Source: Pachyseris speciosa (lineage: Eukaryota > Cnidaria > Anthozoa > Scleractinia > Pachyseridae). From it: 64,000 bases of DNA. The stretch lies in NCBI GenBank assembly GCA_016490735.1, contig JAEMWC010000381.1, positions 332,501 through 396,500 of the forward strand, given 5' to 3'. A program made the position numbers and the translations under genes. Shown in pieces: positions 1 through 10,987 of the stretch (positions within the stretch are counted from its first letter, which is position 1; each line of letters starts with the position of its first letter). Below the pieces are notes generated by a model. That model was not told where the DNA came from. It did not search any database and saw only the letters and a program-made list of their open reading frames with translations.

Positions 1-688
1 ATATTGTTTGGCAGGGGTAATGTTGGTCGGAAAAAATAGTAAAAAGCTTCTTTTTTACCTCATCTTTGCAAACACCAAGTTTGATTTCTTTACAGCCAAA
101 TTCGTTGTATCGCGCTGCGCGTTTTCCAAACTTGGGTTTTCTGTTCTGTCAATCATCTGAGAGAGGGCGGAGTTATGTAAATCACAACGCAAGGCGTTCG
201 CCTATCTTCGCCTGCTTGCAATTATATTCCTATTAGGAGAAAGAACTAGTGGAAAACAGAACTGAAATGACATGAGAATAAGATTGTAGAACTTTGATAA
301 CTGTGATTAGAGTTTTAGTTCTATGTATGTCAGTAGCTATCATCTGTTGTTTTCTGATTTTAATTCTTAGTAGATTTTTAGTTCGATTTTATATTGATTC
401 GATTTGTATTTTAAGATTGTATTTAAGAATAGTTAGGTGTCCCCTATTAGCAGTGGGGAATCCCCTCTGCTAGATTTTTCCGATACGTTTATAACCTTAA
501 TAAAGTCATCAATCAATCAAGGATATTGCGATGAAGGGTGGGTGGGGGGGTGGGGGGGAGTGCAATGGAAATTGCACTTGGAGCGGAGTTATGCAAATCA
601 CAACGCAACGCGTGCGCCCAGCCTCGCCCCTTGCGATTATATTCCTATTAGGAGTGGAAAACAAAACTGAAAATGACATGAGAATATC
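1..688. repeat. Intergenic DNA with a duplicated ~105-bp segment
   Basis: No gene is supported here. A segment at about 172-276 (starting ggagttatgtaaatcacaac and containing the phrase ttatattcctattaggag) recurs in the same orientation at about 583-687 with scattered differences. The two copies are about 410 bp apart, so this is an imperfect direct duplication. G-rich runs at 540-560 are low complexity. The open frame at 437-670 crosses these runs and has no recognisable protein character. Confidence 0.6.
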
Positions 689-1060
689 TTAGGCCCGGTT
701 CAAACGTAGTATTTCTGCCGTGTCGAATTCAGTTAACTAATTAAGTTCGACAAAAATTCGACGTCTGAATCAGCTGCCGAATTTCTGCCGCACGTGGTAA
801 AATGCGGCACCGGTTCAAACGTCGAATTTCTGTCGTGTTCAGTCTAATAGATAGATTTACTTACCGGACCTTAGGCAGGTTCGGTAAACTATTGTTGCAT
901 TTTCTTGAGACAAAAGAAGCATAATGAGAAGTATAATTTGTAGTATGAATTAAGTGCCGCACAAGCGCGACGTATGAATCAAGAGTCGCATTACATTTCT
1001 GCCGGACTTAATTGAATTGAATTCGACACGGCAGAAATGCGACGTATGAACCGGGCCTAA
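689..1060. mobile_element. MITE-like inverted-repeat element
   Basis: The left end reads ttaggcccggttcaaacg and the right end is its imperfect reverse complement (...cgtatgaaccgggcctaa). The ends remain complementary for roughly 40 bp with the phrase tttctgccgtgtcgaatt in both arms. Internal copies of the same terminal motif occur at 810-835 and 970-1000. The element is 372 bp with no coding capacity, which fits a non-autonomous DNA transposon. A TTA/TAA at each end may be the target duplication. The superfamily is not assigned. Confidence 0.75.
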
Positions 1061-2700
1061 GGGAATTTCTATGGAGAATGGTATTTACGCTGTGGGAAGG
1101 ATAGAGGGTAGCAGACATTAAAAGTGTGGGGGACATTCGTAAGAAAGATCAGAAGGATCTTCGAAGCAAACCAGTCGATTGACTAACGCCCGAGCTGCAA
1201 AATTTTAATTTTAGTTTTGACCTAATCATCCTACTGCCTGAACTCAAACGGTGATTAAGTGTAACTGCTTCTTATCGTTTTTGTGCGATATATATCTGAA
1301 CTGTTACCTGTAGTCATGACTGCTTGTTTCGAAAGTGTTTTCTAGTGTATTAGTCCAGGAGCTGAGACTGGAAAAAAGGGGTTTCGCTCTCCCATCACCA
1401 CAGAAAAGGTCTGATGTCGGATTTTGAGAGAACAAGACCTCCAAAATAACGCGACAATATCATTTTATGAACAGCTCCAGATATTTTACTAATAAAAAAT
1501 ATCGTGAGGCAGAAGTCAACAAGGATGAGTTCTAAGACTGGCGTGAATACCTCACTGAAAGAAGATTTATAATTTCTGCCATTCATAGGTTTGGTTTCTT
1601 GAGAAGCGGGAAGAAGAATATGCATGGTTTCCACATCCTCGCTGTGCACTGTACGCTTTGGGGACACACATCACTCTTAATCTCCTTCTGTTCGAAGGAT
1701 TCTGTCTCTGTTCTGTTTGTCGCTAGAGGGCGAAATATAACCCCGCCCCACTCAGATGATTGACGACATAGTAAAACCAAAACTTCCTTTGAAGTTTGCA
1801 AAACGCGAACGCGATACAGCGAAGTTGGCTGTAGTTCGTTCGAATGTAAGGAATACACACATAAACAAACTCCGAGTTTTTTAGTTTACCTTGGTGTAAA
1901 AACCTGTAAGTTTCATAGGTTTTTACACCGAGGTAGCGCTGAGTTTTATGACTTGAAAGGTATACACAATGTTAACACCTCATCGAAGTTGTTGTCAACT
2001 CAGTCATACCACTGGCCAGCAGACTGCAAACAAGGAAACCCCTAAAGAGAGTGCGCGACACATCAGGCTAGTTCATGCATTCGCGAAAAAGCTGATTCCC
2101 TTTTATTGGTGCTTCTCTTTCTCCTTAAAGTAAAAAGAAACCCAACTACCATAATTGTTTATAAGAAATTTCTAACACTGACCGTTTTGAACGTCAGACG
2201 ACGTTCATTGAAAACTTTTTTAAAAAACGTTTCGACCAAAAACTTTCGGCTATCTACTGACTGCATATTTCAGCATTTCAGCATAGTTCACATTTATGCG
2301 CCTTTGCGTTAGTGACATTATCAAAACGTAGATCTTTGTAACCATTGCTTGGTTTTGCTCCGTTTGCTGAGATTGAAGATAACACGACACCGTTTGGCAT
2401 ATGTTGGCCACACACATGGCCGTTTATTGTTAGCAAAATTATGACAGAATGAGAGAACAACTCTAAATAAAACTGTACCCAGAAAAGGTGAGGGGATACC
2501 CGCCACTTTTCCAGCACGATGAAAGAGTGGACTAGGACACCCCCACCCAAAACTGAGGCAACTGGAAACTGTTCAGTGTGTAATAGTGGAAATGCTGCAT
2601 CACCACTGCAAATGCAGCGACGCGAGGAGCGGAAGAGAACAAGCTATGTAAAGCGTTAAGTGATCATAGCCCTGGTATACGTATATATAGCAAAGTCAGG
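1061..2700. other. Intergenic stretch without a supported gene
   Basis: I see no recognisable protein, RNA or transposon here. Several short open frames exist on both strands but none resembles a protein or overlaps splice signals convincingly. One strong hairpin lies at about 1889-1935, where accttggtgtaaaaacct pairs with its near-perfect complement across a short loop. It could be a small fold-back remnant. Confidence 0.5.
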
Positions 2701-2701
2701 A

Positions 2702-3045
2702 CGGCCTATATATGTAAGAACTATCTGTAACACCGAACAGTTCCTTAAGCTGTGTAGCCCCTGCGTATACTGGTAGGAACTGTTCGTGTAAAAGAGACGG
2801 CCTATGTATGTACCAATTATCTGTAACACCAAACAGTTCCGTAAGGTGTGTAGCCCCTGCGTACACCCGTATGACTGTTCGTGTAAAAGGTCTCAAAGTG
2901 TGTGGCTGCTACAGGAATAGGCCTAGCCCTACCGTAAAATATACCGGCAATATAAGAGATAAGTATTCGTAACACCAAACATTTCCTTACGTTGTGTAGC
3001 CCCTGCGTACACCGCTGGGAACTATTCGGAGAAATGGTCTAAAAT
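2702..3045. repeat. Three tandem ~96-bp repeats
   Basis: Units start at about 2702, 2798 and 2945. Each holds the phrases ctgtaacaccgaacagttcc, gtgtagcccctgcgta and gaactgttcg with substitutions. The first two units are directly adjacent and the third is displaced by about 50 bp of diverged sequence. They lie immediately downstream of the DIRS-like element (which reads leftwards), so they may belong to its terminal repeats, but I cannot match them to a copy on the other side. Confidence 0.7.
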
Positions 3046-3148
3046 GTGAACTCTACCAAATGGGCACTTGGCGAACGTGACTCAAGTCGTAACTGAGGGG
3101 CCGATATTTGGCATCCGGTTATACCGCAAAAAGGCGTTCGATTTCCAT

Positions 3149-3692
3149 CTACCAAAAGCCTGATTTAAGTGTCAGACATTCCTTTTGCAGCGGCCCATGA
3201 AGCCGCGCCGATGCGCCGATGCGAAAGCTGTGTGTTTTGTATCTGTTGAGATCTAAATTACAGACACGAAGTGCATCCTTAAAAACTCGAATGAAATAAG
3301 CCCTATGCACTGGAGTGTTATCAGGCCAATAGAATAATGGGCTAGTCGCGGTCACTGTGTTTGTACTTGACTAGTGATAATTTGATGGCCATCAAGGTGT
3401 CGCGGTGGTCCTTCATAAAAGAGACCTGATGAAAATGGGTGACATTACGAAGTGCCTGACCCGGGCGAATAGTAATTTCCCCAACACGTAAGGCGGCAAA
3501 AAAGGCCAATGAACACATAGCTTTGGCTAATTTCCGCTGACATTGCGAGGATTGCGTAACATCCAAAGCTTGTAAGATGCGTTCTAACAACGGTAATGTG
3601 ATTGGTAACCGCGAATCGGTGCTTGCTGGTTTAAGGTTGGAGTAACCTCGTAACATTAATTGGACCTGTTCTGATTTTGAAGGGTCTGGCAA
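3149..3692 (-). pseudogene. Tyrosine recombinase of a DIRS-like retrotransposon (fragment)
   Basis: Two overlapping open pieces read leftwards (3692-3342 and 3355-3149) and together look like the C-terminal catalytic half of a tyrosine recombinase. The first contains the AALRVGEI segment, where the first catalytic Arg is expected. The second contains THSFRIGA, the H-x-x-R box. DIRS elements use this enzyme instead of a DDE integrase. The frame changes near 3345 and again within the H-x-x-R region, and the final Tyr segment is not seen, so the gene is broken. It lies downstream of RT/RNase H, in the usual DIRS order. Confidence 0.75.
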
Positions 3693-4018
3693 ATTGGCTA
3701 GACGATGGACATAACCGATGGACGAGAGATATATCAGAACCGTGGATGAGGAATTATCAAGCTCATACAGATAAGCGATAAAAAGAACTAAGGCGTCGGA
3801 TTGTATGGGAAGGCTTAAATGGTAATTATTAAATCGAGTTCGCTCAAATTCTTTAAACAGTGTCCATGGACGCCGTTACATGCTCACTGATGTTGGACTC
3901 AAACTAGCCTCGAACAGCTTGGTTAGTGTAGGAACCAATTCTCCGGCTGTAGCTCGGGTGGTATCGGAGTGGGGCCTGATCCACGCCGTGATTTGTCCAC
4001 CTGCAACGGAGAGAGACT

Positions 4019-5405
4019 ATCAGCCAATATATTCCTGCTGCCGGCGATGTCTGGCTTTGAATAAGATATTATACCTCAGGCAAGTTAAGACCAGTTGGCA
4101 GAGCAATGAGAGCAACTCTTTATCATTAACGGTTGTTTGTTGATGACTTGAACGACACTTTCATTATCAGAAACAAAGGTCACACGTTGGTTCTTAAGGC
4201 GATCGCACCACAGTCTTAGACCAACTACGATCGGAAACAATTCTAGAAAGGAAATATCTTTAGTTTTCCAATTAGCCGGCCACTCGCCAAATGCCCGACT
4301 GGTTCCAAAAATTATGCCGTAACCCTGTGACTTTGCGGCGTCGGAATAAAATTGAATAGCGGGTGACATATGCCAAGCCTCCTCAAGGAAACATAATTTG
4401 CAGTTTAACCCTGCAAGAAACTGATGCCATGTACGTAAATCTTTCTTAACTTCCTGAGTCAACCGTATGTAATGTAACGATCGTGTAATACTCAAGGTGA
4501 GGTTACTTAAGCGACGAAGAAATAGTCTTCCCGGTATGACGACGGAACACGCAAAGTTCAATAAACCGATCAGGGATTGAACATCACACAACGTGACCTT
4601 TCTTTTCGTCAGAAAGCCCTACATTGTGGTTACGCATTTTTCCACTTTTTCCCGGAGAAGCCTAACTTCATGCCTATTGCAATCTAGTTCTATTCCCGCA
4701 AACGTAAGAACGTTGCAAGAGGGGCCTTCTGTCTTTTCTGACGCCATTGGAACCCCTATGTCTGCGCATGTGTCCAGAAAGCGTTGAAGATGAGTGCCAC
4801 AAGCGGCAATGGACTTCAAAATCATCCAAAATGTGTATTATACATGGGATGCCTAATTTACGCTTGGCAATCCAGTCAAGCGCAGAACTGAGAAGTTCGA
4901 AATTCCGGCACGAGGAGGCGGCTCTCAAGGGAACAGCCCTGTCGAAATACCACTTCCCTTTCCACTGGAAGCCTAATAAGTGATAGTCCGAGGGGTGAAC
5001 TGGTAGAATGTGAAAGGCACTTCGGACATTTGTTTTTGCCATGGCACATTCTTTTCCTGACTGTTTAATGATATTGATAGCATCGTCCACTGTGGCATAT
5101 TTGACGGAAGAAAATTCACTCGGGTTAAAATCGTAAGCCGAGCCGCCGAGAGGAAAGGAGAGGTGGTGGATCATTCGATATTCCCCAGGAGTTTTCTTAG
5201 GAATAACGCCTAAAGGCGAGACAAAGAACGTGGAGAATGGGGTGTTTGTAAAGGGGCCCGTGATGCGACGTAATTCTCTTTCCTTGGCTAGCTTACTGTC
5301 CACAATGGCGCGATGTGCATAGGCAGAGAACAAATTCCGTGATGTAACTGCAACGCTGTGTCCCTGGTAATGTAACCGGAAGCCAAATAAAAAGCCTGCG
5401 ATCAA
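4019..5405 (-). pseudogene. DIRS-like reverse transcriptase and RNase H
   Basis: The upstream piece (5405-4674) has RT features: STFFVSPLGVIPKK, an HHLSFP segment and HILDDF, the DIRS/gypsy-type form of the catalytic YxDD box. The frame then shifts near 4818-4821, an A4 run, into 4825-4619 (EKTEGPSCNVLTFAGIELD). A third piece, 4591-4085, carries an RNase H-like domain with FYSDAA and VSDNESVVQVIN, followed by another shift near 4105. Gag lies upstream and the recombinase downstream. It is one of several genes here whose breaks fall in short homopolymers. Confidence 0.8.
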
Positions 5406-5680
5406 TTCATGAAATAAGTTCTTCTATAGCCTTGGAGATAGAGCGCTAACTTATGGACTTAAACTGGAGTGGGGAGTGGCATTGGCGGCTTGAGTGGATT
5501 GCTTTGCGGTGACGGGACGTCCCCTGGCTTGTTTGGAACTATCGTGTTTTGGGTTTTGCTGGCACCGGGAGACGGGATGAACACCCTGTACATTTCTGCC
5601 CGTTGTGGAATCTCCAGCTAAACCCTTTGGGAAAGGGCGACCCGCTTTCTTTACTGGGCACCCGGGAAACTGAACTAACC

Positions 5681-6454
5681 TTACTTTTGTTGAATTTGGT
5701 CCCAGGGGAGGGATTCTGTTTGCCTCAACTGGCGAAAGTTATCATCATAAAACTTCCAATTGGCGGACTGAAAGGCCAATTCCCTGACGACTGAACAATA
5801 TTTCATTAGACCGGGCGCTTCGTTCGGATACGTTTGAGTATATATGGCCACAAAGGTGTTAAATGCTGTGGTCCATTGCTCAATGTTCCGAATGTTTCGC
5901 CGCTTGACGTTCGGGACCATTGACACGGCCGTATTGCCCTCATTATTCTGAAATTTTTGCAGGTATTGCCCTGCAGAATCTTGGAGAGTGCAGAGGGTGG
6001 AGAAATCCACAAACTCGCCTGCCCATATTTTATTGCGTATTTTTTCAGTCACCCTATGGGTTAAGGCTACGCTGGGTGATATGAAAGATTTTCTACTAGC
6101 GACAGGGAATTCTGCTGTCTGGATCTCGCCAGTTAAGGACTGAATGACTTCTGAGTTTGACGTATGTACCAATTCCTGGATATCGCTTTGAGCAGATGTC
6201 GTTGGCTGCCGCGTTGGTGCTGGGGGATCCGGAATGAACTGTACTGGAGAGCTTGTGGAGGATGGTTGTTGTTCCATGGTCTGCAGTGCGTTCTTTACCG
6301 CTGTAGTGACACTCTGACCTATTGTCTCGATAAGGCCTGGTGTTAGGCGGACTGAATGAGAAGGTCCGGGAGCGGCTGGGCGATCTTCCCTCCTGCGCTT
6401 CAGCAGTCCGCCTGTTGGTGGCTGGTTTGAGACAGGTCGTTTTCGTGGCGGCAT
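5681..6454 (-). CDS. DIRS-like gag protein
   Basis: A 257-residue open frame upstream of the DIRS RT on the same strand. The N-terminus is basic and proline-rich (MPPRKRPVSNQPP, then KRRRED). The C-terminal half is helical, with IRNKIWAGEFVDFSTL and a glutamine-rich end. A Cys/His-poor continuation toward 5405 resembles the basic tail of DIRS gag but is out of frame. The assignment rests on position and on its resemblance to cnidarian DIRS gag proteins. Its role would be to package element RNA. The first Met fits a start because the bases upstream hold stops. Confidence 0.6.
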   Translation of the reverse strand: MPPRKRPVSNQPPTGGLLKRRREDRPAAPGPSHSVRLTPGLIETIGQSVTTAVKNALQTMEQQPSSTSSPVQFIPDPPAPTRQPTTSAQSDIQELVHTSNSEVIQSLTGEIQTAEFPVASRKSFISPSVALTHRVTEKIRNKIWAGEFVDFSTLCTLQDSAGQYLQKFQNNEGNTAVSMVPNVKRRNIRNIEQWTTAFNTFVAIYTQTYPNEAPGLMKYCSVVRELAFQSANWKFYDDNFRQLRQTESLPWDQIQQK

Positions 6455-6479
6455 TATATATCAGTAACATTACCTAGCC

Positions 6480-7242
6480 TACACGAAGTAATTTATGCTG
6501 ACTGGGTCTTAATGGATAAGGGCTCGCAGCCCAAAATCTTACGATGTGAGGGAAAATGCGCTACAGGCATACTAACGAGGTTGTGTGACAGTATATGTCT
6601 GCTCCCTAAATGAGAGCCATACATGGGTGTAGCAACGCTCGTAAAAACAGGCTCAAAACAAAACTACTGCACATTGATAGTAACAGCGGGTGTAAAAAGT
6701 ACAGAGTAATATTATTCATGAATGGCACGGAGACGTATCTCTGGCTGCAAGGATAATGGTAGTAATATACTGCGGAGCCGCTTTAACATAAAAAGGTGTC
6801 AAAAGAAACAGGTGAGTCCTGTTCCATACAACTGGTGCCCTATATACAAGGCAAATAACGACCATAAGCATAGAGAAAGAGAGTGCTATATCAAAGGGAC
6901 TCAAGATGGGCAATCGCCTATTTATACTTGAGGAATGGAATCGAATCCCAAAATGGTCGGTTTGGAGTTTTAGATAAAGAGAAAATCACACTGTCCGCAA
7001 CTATCATTAGTCGGATTAAAAACGTTGTGAAATCTGAAAGTTATTTCCGCGTTGTGGTATGCCGGCTTGCCCATGTTCCCTCATGATTCATGATGTGTCA
7101 ACAAAATTCCCATTTATGGGGCAAGTGACATAAGCGTCAATGAATAACTGTCGTAGTATATGTTTGGTACTAAGGTAAGTCACTGGAATCGCAAGGCCGC
7201 CAGGATTGCCCCTCGGTAACTGCGATAAAGGGCTTTGTTCCC

Positions 7243-7244
<2 letters not shown>
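6480..7244. other. Stretch without a supported gene
   Basis: I see no recognisable gene. The part nearest 6454 is probably the 5' region of the DIRS-like element. Short open frames on both strands show no protein character. Confidence 0.4.
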
Positions 7245-7246
<2 letters not shown>

Positions 7247-7307
<61 letters not shown>

Positions 7308-7438
7308 CAGAGACAGAGAGACAGAGAGACAGAGAGACAGAGAGACAGAGAGACAGAGAGACAGAGAGACAGAGAGACAGAGAGACAGAGAGACAGAGAG
7401 ACAGAGAGACAGAGACAGAGACAGAGACAGAGACAGAG
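7247..7438. repeat. GA / GACAGA microsatellite
   Basis: A pure (GA)n tract passes into (GACA)n and then (GACAGA)n arrays and back into (GACA)n. The polar Arg/Glu/Asp/Gln open frames across it, and the Ser/Leu frame opposite, are artefacts of the repeat. It lies about 360 bp upstream of the receptor exons, probably in an intron. Confidence 0.95.
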
Positions 7439-7797
7439 TTGCTAGATTCCAATTTGGACTTTGGAATTACCGTGCTAGATTCCAATTTGGAATTTGGAAT
7501 TACCGCATACCCGGATTACCGAAAAGAATCTTTTCGCGGTATATTAACCGAATTCAATCGAACTCCAATCGTCCCATTCACTTTGATTGGGCTCGGTAAC
7601 CGAACATAATGGAACTCAACAAAAACGTTTGCCAATAGAACACAATTAACGTTTGGAAATCGAACACTTTAATAACAATCGAACATTACCGAACTTTCCA
7701 AACTCGAACGCTTCAAGAATCGAACATTAAACCAGTTTCACCTGGTTTCAAACAAGGCGTTGCTGTCAAATAAGTTATGTGTTTGATTCATTTTCAG

Positions 7798-7876
7798 AGA
7801 CGAGTACACAAGCAAGATGTCGGAGAGGGCTGAAAACGTGAAATTCAACGTTAAACAATTCTGGAAGCGATTTACT
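7798..7876 (+). CDS. Probable internal exon of the receptor gene
   Basis: A good acceptor (tgtttgattcattttcag) precedes 7798 and a donor (ACT|gtaagg) follows 7876. Read with one leading base, the exon encodes a polar segment beginning DEYTSKMSERAE and ending FWKRFT. It leaves phase 0, which matches an acceptor (cgcttccag) before 7957. It would form the juxtamembrane extracellular end of the protein. An alternative donor lies at 7898. No earlier exon is recognised in the window, so the ectodomain type is unknown. Confidence 0.5.
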
Positions 7877-7956
7877 GTAAGGCTACCACGAGTGCTCGTA
7901 AGCCGTCATTTATTATTATACATCTGTTTCCTTTCCTCATAGATACACGCTTCCAG

Positions 7957-8304
7957 TTTCTTGTCCCTGTCGTTGGCTTGTCATGTGCTGTTGCATTGTT
8001 GTTAGTTGTCATCGGCCTGTTGCTTTGTCGATTGAGAAGGGCATCGCCAGACAAAAGAAGCATTCCAGAGACCTCCACCTCTCACCAAACTGGTCAAACA
8101 CTTTCGACATCTGGTCAGCAGTTCTCAGAGCCAGGTGCATACATGGAACTAAAGCGAAGGTCTTCGAAGTCACCGACATCACTTGACTACGGGACATTAC
8201 AAGACAAAACTGGTACTACAGAATACTACAATGATGCAATTGGCAGGGAAAACGTGGCACGGGATGATGAGTTCTACGAGCAAATTGGATCTGCTCAGGC
8301 ATAA
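7957..8304 (+). CDS. Terminal exon of a single-pass receptor with ITAM-like tail
   Basis: From the acceptor at 7956/7957 the frame is open to the TAA at 8302-8304. It opens with a hydrophobic transmembrane segment (FLVPVVGLSCAVALLLVVIG) followed by a basic stop-transfer LCRLRR. The roughly 85-residue cytoplasmic tail is Ser/Thr-rich and holds four tyrosine motifs: YMEL, YGTL, YYND and YEQI. YMEL and YGTL are 12 residues apart, matching the ITAM consensus YxxL-x(6-12)-YxxL. This is the only convincing host coding sequence in the window. The receptor type is not identified; an immune or allorecognition-type surface protein is an inference from the tail. Confidence 0.65.
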   Translation, partial: FLVPVVGLSCAVALLLVVIGLLLCRLRRASPDKRSIPETSTSHQTGQTLSTSGQQFSEPGAYMELKRRSSKSPTSLDYGTLQDKTGTTEYYNDAIGRENVARDDEFYEQIGSAQA

Positions 8305-9090
8305 GCTGGACATTCTTTTTTAAATGGACATCATGATAGAGCGCAGCAAACTTCTGTAACAAACTTGCAGCAATTTACCACATTGAGAAAGTGGTATAAG
8401 TTGGTGTTCTGATAGAATTTCAAACTGATATAAGACCATATAACATGTAAAAAAAATTGGAGTTGATTCCGAACTCGTTTCCGCATAAACCATCGCCAAA
8501 AATGCTTGGCATCTGCTTTATGAACATGCATCTTTACAACTTATGAGACACACACCCTAAAACTATTTTTGTTTACTTCTGAGAACAAAAATATGTGGAT
8601 TAAATTTTCGTTGTAAATTAACCAAAAGTTGGATTTTGATCTTCCTATTTTATTTTTTAACTGAGCCCGTCAGGTACTGCACAGGGAGAGAGGCCGGGCC
8701 TGCCTTGCACCCCCTCCTTCATCCAAACTTTTATTGAAGAGTAAAAATAATTGCTTCATTTCAACACAAATCTTACCGCACAAATCTTACCGAGGATAAC
8801 ACGTGCGCAGAAAAGGGACAACCAGGAATAGGAATTCATGAAATTATAGCGGAGCTCCGCGCGCCGAAAGCACGCGCGAGGAGCTAAACCATGCATGGGT
8901 AAGAAGATATCTGTGCGATGAAATTTTGTTATGACGTCATCGTACGTCCTCCTTCTTAACGTCCACCAATCCATCTATGCGAAGCATAAGGTCACACTCG
9001 GGTATTATAGAAGGAAATCATGGGAATAAACAAACAAACAAACTAAAGACATATATATGTAAATACATTCGAAGTCATGAAAGCCGTAGA
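8305..9090. other. 3' UTR of the receptor gene and intergenic DNA
   Basis: AT-rich sequence follows the receptor stop codon. An aataaa at about 9026 could be a polyadenylation signal, but it is far away and weak. No other gene is supported. Confidence 0.4.
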
Positions 9091-9170
9091 ACAATATACT
9101 AAAGGAACCATGCAAACACAGTTTGCCACTCAGCTTTCGACACACATCTCTGCTGAAAGAAAAACTTTTT

Positions 9171-9244
9171 GCCCCGAGTCGGAATCGAACCGACGTTCCC
9201 CAGTTACTAGTCGGGCGTGATAACCACTACTACACTACCGGAGC
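9171..9244 (-). tRNA. tRNA-Thr(AGT)-like sequence, left arm
   Basis: Read on the - strand it begins GCTCCGG and ends TCGGGGC, forming a 7-bp acceptor stem with wobble pairs. It has a T arm GTCGG-TTCGATT-CCGAC, a B box ggttcgattcc and an anticodon loop CTAGTAA (anticodon AGT). The D loop is three bases longer than in the partner copy (agtagtagtgg versus agtttagtgg), and the anticodon stem has a mismatch. It may be a true gene, a pseudogene or a SINE head. No CCA is encoded, as expected for eukaryotes. Confidence 0.5.
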
Positions 9245-9532
9245 AACCACGCTGGCAACGCGGCCACTTTAGAAAGTGAGTAGTATCGCACGTCGGCCAT
9301 TCCTCGGAACATTTTTCTTTCGAGACTTTTGTGTGTTTCCTGGCTTCTAAATTCCCTGGACGGGAATTAGAAATATATATATGTAAATACCTTCGAAGCC
9401 ATGAAAGCCGTTCCCGTCCAGGGAATTTAGAAGCCAGGAAACACACAAAAGTGTCGAAAGAAAAATGTTCCGAGGAATGGCCGACGTGCGATACTACTCA
9501 CTTTCTAAAGTGGCCGCGTTGCCAGCGTGGTT

Positions 9533-9603
9533 GCTCCGGTAGTTTAGTGGTTATCACGTCCGACTAGTAACTGGGGAACGTCGGTTCGATTCCGACTCGG
9601 GGC
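9533..9603 (+). tRNA. tRNA-Thr(AGT)-like sequence, right arm
   Basis: The inverted partner of the copy at 9171-9244, with a more normal D arm. The acceptor stem GCTCCGG/TCGGGGC, T arm with TTCGATT and anticodon loop CTAGTAA (AGT, Thr) are all present. One anticodon-stem pair (A-C) is mismatched. The internal promoter A and B boxes look usable. A dedicated scan would be needed to separate gene from SINE. Confidence 0.55.
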
Positions 9604-9636
9604 AAACTGTGTTTGCATGGTTCCTTTAGTATTTTC

Positions 9637-10941
9637 AAACTAAAGACAACAAGAAAAGAAACTTATGATCTATTAGCGGTATCGCCATCGTATTTCAAAG
9701 AGCTTAATTTTATTGAAGGCAAAATTCAAACTCTGATCAAAAGCTGATCAGATGCATGTGCGTGTCTCAAAATCTGGCAGAAAGTTGTCAAAAAGCTGTC
9801 AAGAAAATGTCAAAAACTAGCGCGCTTCACGCTTCATTGAAAACGTTAGAGATCGTCGTATTAAGACTGTAAAGAACCCAAGTTCTGCCGTCAAACTTTG
9901 ATGAATTCTCGAGTTTGTTTGTTTGTTTGTTTGTTTGAGCCGGTAAAAATCAGCGTTTGGATGTTCAAAACAGCGAAATGGGTTGACTAGCTGGCTGGTT
10001 TTGATAAATTTTATAGTGGACGGGTCTGCGAGAGAAAATGCTCGTGTAGTTTGGCACGCGCTTTCTTCGTTAACTGGATGATTTTTTGCCACTGAGAATC
10101 ATTAATTGAAGAAGGTTCTTCGGAAGACATGCGAAGTACTACGATTTTCAGTTGAGTAAGGCACGAGGGAAGTTTGCTCATAAAGTTTTGACGTTTAAAT
10201 TACCATGTTGTCAAGGGCAACTTGCTCCGTTTCCACGGGAGACTGCATGAATTGATCACGTCACGTCATTAGTATATGTTTATTGGAATTAACCCCCTTT
10301 GTTGTCTTCCCCTGTCTTCCCCTATCTTCCTGCATACTGATAAGTGTCTTCCTTCATACTGATAAGTGTCTTCCTGCATACTAATAAGCGGATAGGTTTA
10401 CCAATGAGCGTCACTCTAGTACAAATGCAACAATATGCTTGCCCAGACTTGCCCGCTCTATTCCCCCTCCTGATTGGATCTTCAAATTTGTATTGTCTGT
10501 TTGAATAAAAAGCGGGCAGATTTCGAAAGCGCTATCTTTCTTGCAATCGCTTTGCTAGCTGCCATATTCTTTAAAACATCACTCCAAACATGCAAGTCGA
10601 ATCAAGCACTAATATTGTAACTTAGTTGAAAGCATTAAAACACACACGACAGAAATTTGAATCGAAAACTCTCTATTTCAACGCCGACTGGCTGTTACAA
10701 AACTGCGTTCTCTTCTATCTAAATACTGAAAATCGCGATGCTATCTGACCTCTTAGCTTTGGCGATGAGAGACATGAGAGAGAAAATAAATTCGTATCTA
10801 ACTTTTCTGTTTTCCGCTCCGTTAGTCACGCACGCGTTATACAAAACGGATCTCAACTCTTCTCTCAACCCTATATTTGCATACAAACTCAAGAGAAGAG
10901 GCCCATGGGACAACCTACCATTCAACAACGACAATAGATGG
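9637..10941. other. Intergenic stretch with small tandem repeats
   Basis: No gene is supported. A (GTTT)n microsatellite lies at about 9915-9938, and about three copies of a ~22-bp unit (gtcttcctgcatactgataa) at about 10329-10390. Open frames at 10719-11009 are low-complexity and extend into the terminal repeat of the next element. Confidence 0.5.
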
Positions 10942-10987
10942 CTTAAGTTGTTTGGAACGATCAATATAAACACGCGACTAATATGAA

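Larger units (their letters stand above)
9095..9636. repeat. Large palindrome carrying two tRNA-like sequences
   Basis: The left arm (about 9095-9365) and right arm (about 9411-9636) are inverted copies. They share aaaggaaccatgcaaacaca at the outer ends and ttctaaattccctggacggg near the centre. The left arm has about 35 extra bases after 9130. The spacer includes a segment (atatatatgtaaatac...) that also occurs as a direct copy at 9050-9085. Each arm holds the same tRNA-like unit, in opposite orientation. Such hairpins can arise from head-to-head insertion or inverted duplication of a SINE. Confidence 0.8.

Noticed and set aside
7180..7599. Arg/Glu/Gln- and Ser/Leu-repeat open frames
   Set aside because: They are translations of the GA/GACAGA microsatellite on both strands.
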